From an uncultured bacterium (GTDB lineage Bacteria; Planctomycetota; JAJSAM01; JAJVHW01): DNA of 64,000 nt. This document shows positions 45,967 to 53,849 of this stretch, in pieces (the first letter of the stretch is position 1; each line of letters opens with the position of its first letter). The translations under genes were made by a program, and so were the position numbers. The notes under the pieces are model-generated. The model had not been told where the DNA came from. It saw only the letters and a program-made list of their open reading frames with translations, and did not search any database. Where the stretch lies: assembly GCA_937996235.1 (NCBI GenBank), contig CALKVK010000023.1, positions 186,001 to 250,000 of the forward strand, read 5' to 3'.

Positions 45967-46026
45967 TCGAAGTCAAGCGCGTCGTCGGTCCGGTCGTTCG
46001 TCGCGTTCGGCGCTCTGGTGCCCGCT

Positions 46027-46177
46027 CCCTCCGCACGCTTCTATCCGCACTCGTCGAGGGGCCGCTGTGGCCCGGTGCATGGTGGGCGTTGCGCGAGGAG
46101 GGGCGCTGCAATCTGTCCCGCGGACTCGGGTGCGCGCCGCAGCGCGGTCCTCGGTCCAAGGGCTGCCCGCAGTCGCC
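46027..46177 (-). ncRNA. Predicted bridge RNA/seekRNA of the IS1111-type element
   Basis: Non-coding DNA downstream of the transposase, same strand. Two adjacent stem structures each enclose an internal loop with a distal hairpin. Loop 1: closing stem 46102-46109 with 46169-46177 (one bulge), distal hairpin closed by GGAC/GTCC (46122-46125, 46154-46157). Read 5' to 3' on the minus strand its sides carry GGGCAGCCCT (46168-46159) and GGGACAG (46119-46113), identical to the left target plus core and complementary to core plus right target. Loop 2: stem 46032-46037 with 46087-46093, distal hairpin GGGCC/GGCCC (46059-46073). Its 3' side carries ATAGAAG (46044-46038), complementary to core plus the IS end CTTCTAT. 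The fourth guide is weak (CCAT only). Transcript ends are unknown. Confidence 0.65.
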
Positions 46178-46296
46178 GCCCCCGCAGGGGAGCTCGGGTT
46201 CCAGGGTCGCCGCACGCGACGGGACTCGGACTCCCGTGGCGCGCATCCTCGCTCGCTCTGTTCCTCCGCGGTGTCGGTCCTACGTCGCCACGTCGT

Positions 46297-47355
46297 TCAC
46301 GCCGTGCGGCGCGACGCCAGGCGCAGCGGCTCGTAGTCCGCGCCGCTGCGCAGCAGCGCCAGCATCATGACCGCCAGGCGCCGCGCGACAGCGACCACCG
46401 CCCGCTTCTTCGACGCCTTGCCGCCGCGCGCCGCGCGCGCAAGACCCCAGCGTCTCAGGTCGCAGTCCTGCCCCCTCGTGCGCAGCATCACGTGTGCGCA
46501 CTGCACGAGCAGCCGCCGCACCAGGCGGTCTCCGCAGCGCGTGATCCCGAGCTGCGGGTCGCTCGATCCCGACTGGTCGCGCCGTGGCACCAGCCCCAGA
46601 TACGCGCCGACGTCGCGGTTGCGGCGGAAGCGCCGCGGATCGCCCACCACCAGCACGAAGGCGAGCGCGGTCAGCACGCCCACCCCCGGGATCGCGACCA
46701 GCGGCCGTGTCTGCCGGGCGTAGCGCTGCGTCGCGAGTTCCACGACCCGACCATCCAGTTCCGCGATCTGCGCCGAGATCGTCTCGACGCTCTCGAGCAG
46801 CGGAAGCACCGCCGGGCGCAGCGCCGGCGGACACGCCTCCCGTGCCCGCCGCGCAAAGTGCGCCGCGTCACAGGTCGGCAGCCGGTGGCCGAGCGACTTC
46901 ACCATCCCCCGCACCGAGCTCACGATGCGCGTCCGCCCCTCGACCAGCGTCTCCCGTGCACGCAGCACCGCGAGGTCCGCCTGCGTCACCTCGTCGCGCA
47001 CCTGCACCGGGTGCAGCAGGTGCGGGTGCGTGCTCCCGAGCTCCGCCAGCATCTGCGCGTCCAGCGCGTCGGACTTGCGCGGGTTCTGGTAGATCACCCG
47101 CAGACAGCGCGCCTGCGCCACCAGCGGAGCGTGGCCGTGCCGCGACGCCAGCCGCGCCACCCAGTTCGCGTGCGTCCCCGTCTCGATCACCACGCGCGTC
47201 GGCGCAAGCCCACCGAAGAGCTTCGCCAGTTCCTCCACCGTCGTGCGCACTCGCCTCACGCCCAAGACCTCGCCCGTCTCGGCCGCGATCGCGTGCACGT
47301 GGCTCCAACGATCCCCCAGGTCGATTCCGATCGCCTCGCTGATACCCTGCGCCAT
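46297..47355 (-). CDS. IS110-family DEDD transposase (recombinase)
   Basis: 352 residues from ATG 47355, preceded by AAGGAGAC. The N-terminal RuvC-like domain has the DEDD set: Asp12 in GIDLGD, Glu58 in VVIETGTH, Asp96 and Asp99 in PRKSDALDAQ. A helical linker follows, then the C-terminal Transposase_20 domain with IPGVGVLTALAFVLVVGDPRRF, AYLGLVPRRDQSGSS and ITRCGDRLVRRLLVQCA; the serine in QSGSS is placed as the catalytic nucleophile. No frameshift or truncation, so probably active. It would use the adjacent RNA to pair donor ends with the GGGGACAG-type target. Confidence 0.95.
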   Translation of the reverse strand: MAQGISEAIGIDLGDRWSHVHAIAAETGEVLGVRRVRTTVEELAKLFGGLAPTRVVIETGTHANWVARLASRHGHAPLVAQARCLRVIYQNPRKSDALDAQMLAELGSTHPHLLHPVQVRDEVTQADLAVLRARETLVEGRTRIVSSVRGMVKSLGHRLPTCDAAHFARRAREACPPALRPAVLPLLESVETISAQIAELDGRVVELATQRYARQTRPLVAIPGVGVLTALAFVLVVGDPRRFRRNRDVGAYLGLVPRRDQSGSSDPQLGITRCGDRLVRRLLVQCAHVMLRTRGQDCDLRRWGLARAARGGKASKKRAVVAVARRLAVMMLALLRSGADYEPLRLASRRTA

Positions 47356-47436
47356 GGCCGGTGTCTCCTTGGGCCTCCAAGCCCGACTGCTGACTGACTG
47401 ACGAACCACTACCGGTTACGTCGACAGCCGAGACGC

Positions 47437-47448
47437 CGGCCTTCTCAT
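47437..47448 (-). repeat. IS subterminal inverted repeat (transposase 5' side)
   Basis: CGGCCTTCTCAT, exact complement of 45955-45966, 5 bases inside the element end (CCCAT) before the CT core at 47454. Confidence 0.9.
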
Positions 47449-47453
47449 CCCAT

Positions 47454-47470
47454 CTGTCCCCACTCGGGCG
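47454..47470 (-). repeat. Right part of the repeat copy split by the IS, starting with core CT
   Basis: Plus-strand CT-GTCCCCACTCGGGCG; its complement gives CCCGAGTGGGGAC-AG, the left half of the repeat (compare CCGAGCGGGGACAG at 45724-45737). Confidence 0.8.
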
Positions 47471-47576
47471 AGGGTTCGGGAGGCAGGCACGGTGCCGCCG
47501 TGAGGCAGCCCTGCCCCCGCGTCGGGCGGCACGCGACGCGCGACGCGGCGTCGCCGCGCGATCGGCGGCTGGCGGC

Positions 47577-48236
47577 TCACGCTCCGCGGAGTGGTTGGCC
47601 GCTCTCGGAGGTCGACCTGACGGCGGCGTCGTGGGCGCGCTGCAGCGCTCGCACGAGCTCGAGGGCGACGTGGGGAGGCTGCCAGCCGCCGAACTCGAGC
47701 GCGCGTGCCTCACCCTCGACGCGTGCAGAGCCCGGAGCGCGCCGCGAGGGCACGAGCTGCATGAACCGACCGAAGAGGAACGCCGACGGCCCATCGCTCG
47801 TCACGCTGATCGCATGGGGTCGCTCGATCGATGCAGAGCTCGTGGCGTGGAGGCAGTTGACGCGGCGCTCCACCGTGGCGCGCCCGGGCTCGATGGTGAT
47901 GCGCTCGAACCCGGTCTGCAGCCAGAGGACCTGCAGCAGGTCCGCGGCGATCCGGAGCAAGGCGAACAGACCGAGCGCGCCCGCGACGCACCACGGTGGA
48001 TCGTTGCGCACCGTCATCTCGCGCATGCCGATCAGAACCGCCGCGACGAGCAGCGCAGCGCTGATGCACAAACCAGCATATGTGCGCAGGTGAGCGAGCG
48101 TGGACACGTGAGGGCGCAGCGAGATCACGAGCCGCCCCGGCGCCAGCTCGAACACGGAGCCGGCGCTCACGTGCGTCGTCTGTGGGACCTGCTGCAGAGC
48201 CAGCAGCGACTCCAGGTGCACGAATCGCTTGGTCAT
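47577..48236 (-). CDS. Hypothetical two-helix membrane protein
   Basis: 219 residues from ATG 48236. Residues about 50-70 (TYAGLCISAALLVAAVLIGM) and 80-103 (CVAGALGLFALLRIAADLL) are hydrophobic helices in a helical hairpin. The flanking N- and C-terminal parts look like halves of a beta-rich, PH-like domain (SVFELAPGRLVISLRPH and FERITIEPGRATVERRV). I do not recognise a family. Codon use is less GC3-biased than in neighbours (more ATC/TCT/GAT/CAG mix), and it sits beside the IS, so it may be recently acquired or under relaxed selection. The 120 bp between it and the IS contains nothing recognised. Confidence 0.6.
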   Translation of the reverse strand: MTKRFVHLESLLALQQVPQTTHVSAGSVFELAPGRLVISLRPHVSTLAHLRTYAGLCISAALLVAAVLIGMREMTVRNDPPWCVAGALGLFALLRIAADLLQVLWLQTGFERITIEPGRATVERRVNCLHATSSASIERPHAISVTSDGPSAFLFGRFMQLVPSRRAPGSARVEGEARALEFGGWQPPHVALELVRALQRAHDAAVRSTSESGQPLRGA

Positions 48237-48405
48237 CGCGCCGCGACGGCTTCCTCGCCTCTCTGCCTGCGTCCCGCGACAGCTCTCTCCGTCGCCGGTC
48301 TGCGCAGCCTACTGCACGCGCGCTCCATCGCAGCGCCCGCGCCGGTACGCACGCAGCGCTCCCGCGAGGACGCCCGGGCGCCAGGCGCGGCGCGGTGACC
48401 GAGCC

Positions 48406-48431
48406 GCCCGCTCCGCGGACGCGGAGCGGGC
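48406..48431 (+). promoter_or_regulatory. Perfect 11-bp hairpin upstream of a membrane-protein gene
   Basis: GCCCGCTCCGC-GGAC-GCGGAGCGGGC, an uninterrupted 11-bp stem with 4-nt loop, lies 75 bp before the GTG at 48507 in the 270-bp divergent gap 48237-48506. No T-run follows. It could be a 5'-UTR structure or an insulator between the divergent units. Confidence 0.4.
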
Positions 48432-48506
48432 CCGACGCCGCGCGCGGAACTCCGGACCGGTCAGGTGCACGAGTCGTCGTGAGGAGGTCGTCGCTACCAT
48501 CCCCGC

Positions 48507-49742
48507 GTGAACTGGAAGGGCGAGGCGGCGCAGGTCCTCACGTTCGCCGTGGCGCCGGCGGTCGGTGCGTGTCTCGCCGTCGCCGCGCTGCGGGTGCGGC
48601 TCGTCGCGCGGCTGTCGCCGCGCGGGTTCGTGCTGCTCGCCGCGCTGCTGTGGGTGCTGACACGGCCGCTCCTGCACGTCGTCGTGTTCCATCTGTTCCG
48701 CTACGCGGGCGGGCACGACCTGCTCGACGTGTGGTACCCGATCGCGCGCACGCTGCGGGAGGGCGGCGACCCGACGGCGCTCGTCGACAACCTGTACGGT
48801 CCGCTGTTCCCGTACGTGCTCGCGCTCGGGCTGTTCGTCGGCGGCGGCTCGTATGCGCCGGCGATCGACGTGCCGTTCGTCGCCGCCGACGCGCTCGCGC
48901 TCGTGCTGCTGCTGCGCATCGCGCGGCGCCGGCTCGACGAGGTCCTCGCGCGGCGCGTGCTGCTGTTCGTGCTGCTCTCGCCGCTGCTCTGGCACGGCGT
49001 GATCGTGCGCACGCAGGACGAGCCGCTGTTCGTGCTCGGGCTGCTCGCCGTGCAGGACCTGCTCGACCGCCGCCGCGAGGGTGCCGCGGCGCTCGCGTGC
49101 GCGGCGGGCACGCTGCTGACGAAGGCGCTCTTCCCGCTGTGGGCGCTGCCGCTCCTCGTCGCCGCCGACGGGGACGCCCGCGCGCGGCTCGTGCGCGTCG
49201 CACGTGCGGCGCTGGCGACGGCCGCCGCGCTCGGAGTCGCGGTGGCGCTCGGCTGGGACGCCGGCGCGCGCGTACACCCGCATCTCACGGCGCGCGGCTC
49301 GAGCGCGTGGGTGCTCTTCGGCGACGGCACGTTCCCGCGCGGCGTGTTCCTGGCGGGCGTCGCCGTGACGGCGCTCGGCTGTGTCGCGGCCGCCGGCGCG
49401 GCGTGGCGCCGCCGTGCCGTGGGTGACGATGACGCCGGCGAGCGCGCGGCGCGGGGCGTCGTCGCGGTGCAGGCCGCGTTCTTCGTGCTCTGCCCGTTCA
49501 GTCTCCCGCCCCACCTCGTGCACGGGCTGCCGTGGCTCGGCTGGCGCGCCGTGCGCAGGGCCGCCGACGCGGCGCCGCGCGAGCTGCTGCCGCTCGTCCC
49601 GGCCGTCGTGCTCGCAGCGGTGCAGATCCCCGCCGTGTGGCTGAACGCGGAGCTCTGGCGCGACCACGCGCCGCTCGTCGTCGCGTTCGTCGCGTGGTGC
49701 GCGTGGACGGGCTACGACGCGCTGGCGACCGCGCGCCGGTAG
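48507..49742 (+). CDS. Polytopic membrane protein, GT-C mannosyltransferase-like
   Basis: 411 residues starting at GTG; an in-frame TGA 24 bases upstream leaves no alternative start. A strong GAGGAGGT lies about 19 bases upstream, further than usual. Roughly ten helices are present. The loop after helix 2 holds RYAGGHDLLDVWYPIARTLREGGDP, and later come NLYGPLFPYVLALGLFVGGG and VIVRTQDEPLFVLGLLAVQDLLDRRREGAAALACAAGTLLTKALFPLWALP. The D-x-W-Y and TK-type motifs resemble GT-C mannosyltransferases using polyprenyl-phosphate sugars. Its last 31 bp overlap the convergent glycosyltransferase. Function is inferred from topology. Confidence 0.8.
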   Translation: MNWKGEAAQVLTFAVAPAVGACLAVAALRVRLVARLSPRGFVLLAALLWVLTRPLLHVVVFHLFRYAGGHDLLDVWYPIARTLREGGDPTALVDNLYGPLFPYVLALGLFVGGGSYAPAIDVPFVAADALALVLLLRIARRRLDEVLARRVLLFVLLSPLLWHGVIVRTQDEPLFVLGLLAVQDLLDRRREGAAALACAAGTLLTKALFPLWALPLLVAADGDARARLVRVARAALATAAALGVAVALGWDAGARVHPHLTARGSSAWVLFGDGTFPRGVFLAGVAVTALGCVAAAGAAWRRRAVGDDDAGERAARGVVAVQAAFFVLCPFSLPPHLVHGLPWLGWRAVRRAADAAPRELLPLVPAVVLAAVQIPAVWLNAELWRDHAPLVVAFVAWCAWTGYDALATARR

Positions 49743-50824
49743 ACGGCGACGGTCTCCGCGACCGTGCGCTCCCAGGAGTAGCGCGCCGCGCGCGCGGGGC
49801 CCCGCGCGGCGAGTTCGGTGCGCAGCGCCGCGTCCTCGACGAGTCCGAGCAGCGCGTGCGCCATCGCGTCCACGTCGTGCGGATCGAACCACGCGGCGTC
49901 GTCGCCGAGGACCTCGGGCAGACTCGCGACGCGCGCGGCGGCGACCGCGGTGCCGCACGCCGCGGCCTCGAGCGGCGGGATGCCGAAGCCCTCGTAGAGC
50001 GACGGCACGACGAGCGCGAGCGCGTCGCGGTAGAGCGCGGCGAGGCGCGTGTCGGCGACGAGGCCCTCGTGGACGACGTGCTGCGTGAGGCGCAGCTCCG
50101 CGATGCGCCGCGTCTCGTCGGCGTCGAAGGGACGGCCGGTCGTGCGCAGGAGCACGTCGGGCACGCGCGCGACGACCCGCGCGAACGCCGCGAGGAGCCC
50201 GTCGAAGTTCTTGTAGCCGGCGGCGCGGCTGCCGACGTGCAGCAGATACGGACGTCCGCCGACGGGCGCGCCTGCGACGGCGGGATCGATGCCGCCCGCG
50301 AGGTGCGTCACGACCACGCGCTCCGGCGGCACGGGGATGCGCGCGAGGAGGTCGCGCCGCGTGCTCTCGGAGATGCACACGACCAGCGCCGCGGCCTCGA
50401 CGGCGCGGCGCTTCTCCGCGGCGACGCGACCGGTCGGGTCCATGCGCGCGGCGAAGAGCTCGTGGATCATGTCCCACACGGTCACGACGAGCGGCGTGCG
50501 GACGCGGTCGAACGCGCGCCGCGTGAGCAGGCGGTAGTCGGTCGGGTGCAGCACGTCCGCGTGCGCGCGGCGCTCCGCGAAGCGGAAGACGTGCGGCTCG
50601 AGCCAGTACGCGACGCGCCCCGGGCGGAAGCCGTAGCGCTGGAAGTGATGGACACGCAGCCGCGGGTGCGCGGGGAAGTGGACGTCGCGGCGCTCGGCCG
50701 TCGTGAGCACCGGCGTCCAGTCGCGCGGCAGCCCGCCGATCACGCGCTCGAAGTAGCGGTTGACGCCGCCCGCGGGCTGCGTCGTGAACATCTCGCCGTC
50801 GTAGAGGACCGTGAGCGGCGTCAC
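49712..50824 (-). CDS. GT4 glycosyltransferase (mannosyltransferase-like)
   Basis: 370 residues from GTG 50824, 4 bases after the ATP-grasp stop; last gene of the ten-gene operon. N-terminus TVLYDGEMFTTQPAGGVNRYFERVIGGLP shows the G-G-V-x-R-Y motif of WbdB/MtfB-like GT4 enzymes. The donor domain has PYLLHVGSRAAGYKNFDGLLAAFARV and PSLYEGFGIPPLEAAACGTAVAAARVASLPEVLGDDA, a textbook EGFG-x-P-x-x-E donor-binding motif. Probably transfers mannose or rhamnose; specificity is inferred from family resemblance only. Confidence 0.92.
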   Translation of the reverse strand: MTPLTVLYDGEMFTTQPAGGVNRYFERVIGGLPRDWTPVLTTAERRDVHFPAHPRLRVHHFQRYGFRPGRVAYWLEPHVFRFAERRAHADVLHPTDYRLLTRRAFDRVRTPLVVTVWDMIHELFAARMDPTGRVAAEKRRAVEAAALVVCISESTRRDLLARIPVPPERVVVTHLAGGIDPAVAGAPVGGRPYLLHVGSRAAGYKNFDGLLAAFARVVARVPDVLLRTTGRPFDADETRRIAELRLTQHVVHEGLVADTRLAALYRDALALVVPSLYEGFGIPPLEAAACGTAVAAARVASLPEVLGDDAAWFDPHDVDAMAHALLGLVEDAALRTELAARGPARAARYSWERTVAETVAVYRRAVASAS

Positions 50825-50828
50825 CGCG

Positions 50829-52016
50829 TCACCCGCGCAGGAGCGCACGGCGTGCGACGTTGACCGCGTCGGCGAACCCGGCGAGCGGATCGTCGAGGCG
50901 GAAGACGAGACCGCCGCCGGGCGCATGCGCCCACGAGAGCCACGCGCCGACGCCGCCCTCCGGCACGGGGCCGGCGTACCCGGCGGGCACGTCGCGGAAC
51001 GTGAGCGCGAACAGGCGCCGCAGCTCGAACGGCAGGTAGTGGCGGACGAGGCCGACCTCGTACGCGGGCGGCGTGCGCGGCAGCTCGGCGCCGAGTGCGT
51101 GCCGCGCCGCGGTGCCGAAGAAGTCCACGCCGGCGTCCACCGCGAGGGCGAGCGTGCCCCACGGGCGCGGGTTGACGTCGAGGAGCACGGCGGGCCCCGA
51201 CTCGGGCACCACGTACTCGAACTGCGCCGGGACGCCGACGAGGCCGAGCGCGCGCGCGAGCGCGACCGACGGCTCGACGATCGCGGGCGACGGCGCGTGC
51301 GACACGGCGCACGCGCTCGGCCCGCCCTCGGGCAGCGCCTGACGCAGGCGGCGGTGGACGAAGACCTGCGCGGGCGCGCCGTCGTCGTGGAGCAGGAGCG
51401 ACACGAGCAGCGCGGCGCCGTGCACCTGCCGCTGCACGAGCGTCTCCTGCCCGCCCTCGCCGAAGTGCCCGTGCGCGTCGCGCAGCTCGAAGCGGTCGGA
51501 GCAGAACGCGGCGCTGCCGCCCCACACTGTCCCGTCGGGCAGCAGCGTGCGCGAGCGGCGCGGCTTCGCGACGACGGGGAAGTCGCTCGGGTCGAGGTCC
51601 TGCACGCGCTCGAAGCGCTCGAGCCGCACCTCGACGGGCGCCGTCACGCGCGGATCGCCGAGCTCGCGCGCGAGGCGACCCGTCTCGAACTTGTCGAGCG
51701 CGCGCTCGAGGACGTCGGGCGGCGGCGCGACCACACGCGCGACGCGCTCGACGGCGTCGCGCACGGGACCGAGACGCAGGAGGTCCGACTCGGTCGCGGG
51801 CACGACGACGTCGGCGTCGGACGCGAGCACGAGATCGACGAGATCGCCCGAGCGCCACGCGCCGCAGCGCAGCGCGCGCGCGCAGCGCCACGACGCCGCG
51901 GCGGGCGAGAAGAAGTGCTCCGCGAGCACGGCGACCTCGAAGCCCCGACCGTGCAGTGCGCGCACCGTCGCGACGGCGCTCGGCGTCTCGCCGGAGAGCA
52001 CGAGCGCGCGCGTCAC
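50829..52016 (-). CDS. ATP-grasp ligase
   Basis: 395 residues from GTG 52016, overlapping the methyltransferase stop by 4 bases (GTGA). The N-terminal pre-ATP-grasp Rossmann part is RALVLSGETPSAVATVRALHGRGFEVAVL. The ATP-grasp core shows LERALDKFETGRLARELG, FPVVAKPRRSR, VQRQVHGAALLVSLLLHDDG and the Mg-binding VLLDVNPRPWGTLALAVDAG (E/D-x-N-P-R). These enzymes join a carboxylate to an amine through an acyl phosphate, so it may attach an amino acid or amidate a glycan uronate. It sits between a methyltransferase and a glycosyltransferase; the substrate is unknown. Confidence 0.88.
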   Translation of the reverse strand: MTRALVLSGETPSAVATVRALHGRGFEVAVLAEHFFSPAAASWRCARALRCGAWRSGDLVDLVLASDADVVVPATESDLLRLGPVRDAVERVARVVAPPPDVLERALDKFETGRLARELGDPRVTAPVEVRLERFERVQDLDPSDFPVVAKPRRSRTLLPDGTVWGGSAAFCSDRFELRDAHGHFGEGGQETLVQRQVHGAALLVSLLLHDDGAPAQVFVHRRLRQALPEGGPSACAVSHAPSPAIVEPSVALARALGLVGVPAQFEYVVPESGPAVLLDVNPRPWGTLALAVDAGVDFFGTAARHALGAELPRTPPAYEVGLVRHYLPFELRRLFALTFRDVPAGYAGPVPEGGVGAWLSWAHAPGGGLVFRLDDPLAGFADAVNVARRALLRG

Positions 52017-52906
52017 GCGGCACCCGCGCGCGGCTTCCGCGCCGTCACGACCATCCCGGCGCCGAGCGTGAACCCGCCGATGCGCACGCGCCGCAGCAGC
52101 CACGCGGCGAGCGAGCCGCCGCCCGCGGCGCGCCGGAACGCGAGGAAGTTGGCGAGGCCGCGCTCGTCGCCGGCGGTCACGCGCACGTCGCGGAAGCCCG
52201 CGGCGCGGAGCGCGTGCGAGAGCGTGCGCGCGCTCCAGAGCACGACGTGCCCGGGCATGTAGTAGCCCCACCGCGCACCGCGCACGAGCCGCGCGAAGCT
52301 CGCCTCGTTCGCCGTCGAGAAGAGCACGACGCCGCCCGGCGCCAGCACGCGGAACGCGGCCGCGAACGTGCGCGCGGGTTCCGCGAGGTGCTCGACGACC
52401 TCGCTGCCCGTCACGAGATCCGCGGACGCGTCGGCGAGGCCGGCGTCGGCCAGGTCGGCGCGCCGGATCGCGAGTCCGAGCACGTGCTCGGCGTGGTCGG
52501 CGGCGTGGTCGGAGATCTCGCAGCCGCGCGGCTCCCAGCCGCGACGCCGCGCCTCGTCCAGGAACACGCCGAACGCGGAACCGAGTTCGACGACGCGGCG
52601 CGTCGCGATGCCGCTCGCCGCGAGCAGCCGCTCCACGCGCGCGAGGCGCCCGGCGGCGCGCACGCGCACCTGCGCCTCGTGCTCGCGCTCGTCGGCGTAG
52701 TGCCAGTCGGCGGCGCCGCCGAAGTAGTCGGCGTCGTAGAACGCGTCGAGCTGCGCGCGCGACGGCGGCGGCGCGACGTGCAGGAGCCCGCAGCTCGCGC
52801 AGCGCCCGATCTCGAACGGGTCGCGCCAGCGCGTGACACGGCACACCGCGCGCACGTCGCCCGCGCCGCACAGGGGGCAGCCGCTGCGCGCGACGTCAGG
52901 CGCCAC
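52013..52906 (-). CDS. Zinc-ribbon class I SAM methyltransferase
   Basis: 297 residues from GTG 52906 behind GAGGAGG, overlapping the deacetylase by 11 bp. N-terminal zinc-binding cysteines C10, C13, C36 and C39 (CPLC...CASC), then a Methyltransf_23-like domain: RVVELGSAFGVFLDEARRRGWEPRGCEIS (SAM motif I), DLVTGSEVVEHLAEP and LAPGGVVLFSTANEASF. This zinc-ribbon plus methyltransferase layout is typical of sugar C- or O-methyltransferases in antigen clusters. It probably caps or modifies a sugar of the exported glycan. Confidence 0.9.
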   Translation of the reverse strand: MAPDVARSGCPLCGAGDVRAVCRVTRWRDPFEIGRCASCGLLHVAPPPSRAQLDAFYDADYFGGAADWHYADEREHEAQVRVRAAGRLARVERLLAASGIATRRVVELGSAFGVFLDEARRRGWEPRGCEISDHAADHAEHVLGLAIRRADLADAGLADASADLVTGSEVVEHLAEPARTFAAAFRVLAPGGVVLFSTANEASFARLVRGARWGYYMPGHVVLWSARTLSHALRAAGFRDVRVTAGDERGLANFLAFRRAAGGGSLAAWLLRRVRIGGFTLGAGMVVTARKPRAGAA

Positions 52907-53849
52907 GGCGCGCCTCCTCGGCGAGCGCGCCCATGGTGAGAGCGCGCGCGTCGCCGCGCGCGCACCACGCGGCGACGCGGTCGAGCGCCTCGCGCAGGTC
53001 GTCGAAGGCGGCCTCGTCGGCGAAGGCGTGCGGGTGCGACCAGACGTGCAGCACCGCGTCCTCGCGCGCCGCGCGCTCGAGCCCCTTCTCGATACGCGCC
53101 GCCCGCGCCGCGCGCGGCACGAGGCGCCGCACGCCCTCGCGCCCGAGCAGCGGGAACGACGACGGCACGACCACGACGCCGTCGTCGCGGACGCGCGGCG
53201 TGCCGACCCACGGCGCCGCGGCGACCGCGTGCGCGGCGAGGCGCGCGGCGCGTCCCATGCCGCCCGGGGGACCGGCGCGCGCGGGGCGGCCGAGGTCGGC
53301 GTCGCGGTAGCACGTGAAGCCGGCCGCCGCGAGCGCGTCCTCGTGGCCCACGACGTTCTGCGGGAAGACGAACGAGCGCAGCGGCGGCAGGTCCGCGTCG
53401 GCCGCGGCGCGCTGCGCCTGCGCGAACTCGGCGACGGCGACCTCGCGCGGGACGCACGTCGTGTCGAGGATCGCGTGCGCGAAGCCGTGCGCGCCGATCT
53501 CGTGGCCGTGCGCGCGGCACGCCGCGACCTGCGAGCGCGCGTACCAGAGCGGCGCGCTCGACTCGTCGCCGCCCGGGTCGTCGTCGTACCAGTCGCGGTC
53601 GTACCAGGGGTAGGCGGGGCGCGGCAGCTCCGGGTGCGCGAGACCGTCCCACGGGCCGCAGCGGTCGAGCAGCAGGTGGCCGACGAACGCGAACGTCGCG
53701 CGCACGCCGCGCTCGGCGATCTCGCGCGCGAGCCGCGGCAGCGCGGCGCGGCCGGCGAGGGCGGCGTCCGGGCGCTCCACGTACGAGCGCACGAAGAAGA
53801 GCCCCCACAGGCCCTCGACGTCGAGGCTCAGCACGAAGCGCGCGCTCAC
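52896..53849 (-). CDS. Polysaccharide deacetylase (CE4/NodB-like)
   Basis: 317 residues from GTG 53849, overlapping the glycosyltransferase stop by 4 bases (GTGA). NodB-fold motifs: ARFVLSLDVEGLWG with the metal Asp near residue 10, ATFAFVGHLLLD, HGHEIGAHGFAHAILD with paired histidines, and VLHVWSHPHAF toward the C-terminus. Removes N-acetyl groups from sugar residues. The first motif is D-V-E rather than the canonical D-D, a pattern seen in the glycan-cluster subfamily. No signal peptide, so it may act on cytoplasmic lipid-linked intermediates. Confidence 0.88.
   Translation of the reverse strand: MSARFVLSLDVEGLWGLFFVRSYVERPDAALAGRAALPRLAREIAERGVRATFAFVGHLLLDRCGPWDGLAHPELPRPAYPWYDRDWYDDDPGGDESSAPLWYARSQVAACRAHGHEIGAHGFAHAILDTTCVPREVAVAEFAQAQRAAADADLPPLRSFVFPQNVVGHEDALAAAGFTCYRDADLGRPARAGPPGGMGRAARLAAHAVAAAPWVGTPRVRDDGVVVVPSSFPLLGREGVRRLVPRAARAARIEKGLERAAREDAVLHVWSHPHAFADEAAFDDLREALDRVAAWCARGDARALTMGALAEEARRGA

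Larger units (their letters stand above)
45952..47453 (-). mobile_element. IS110-superfamily, IS1111-type insertion sequence (1502 bp, intact)
   Basis: The element contains one intact DEDD transposase and has subterminal 12-bp perfect inverted repeats ATGAGAAGGCCG (45955-45966 and 47437-47448). A CT dinucleotide flanks both ends (45950-45951 and 47454-47455). Non-coding DNA downstream of the transposase (330 bp) is much longer than upstream (81 bp), which together with subterminal inverted repeats is the IS1111-group arrangement. Removing the element joins GGCAGCC-CT-GTCCCC, restoring a full repeat copy equal to the intact copy at 45726. IS110-type elements insert without target duplication beyond the core, as seen here. 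Confidence 0.9.

Noticed and set aside
45882..46370. A 162-codon plus-strand frame starting with an LCGKK motif left of the IS
   Set aside because: It crosses the IS end and the predicted guide RNA and runs into antisense of the transposase, so composition changes along it. The cysteine pair is not supported by any further domain.
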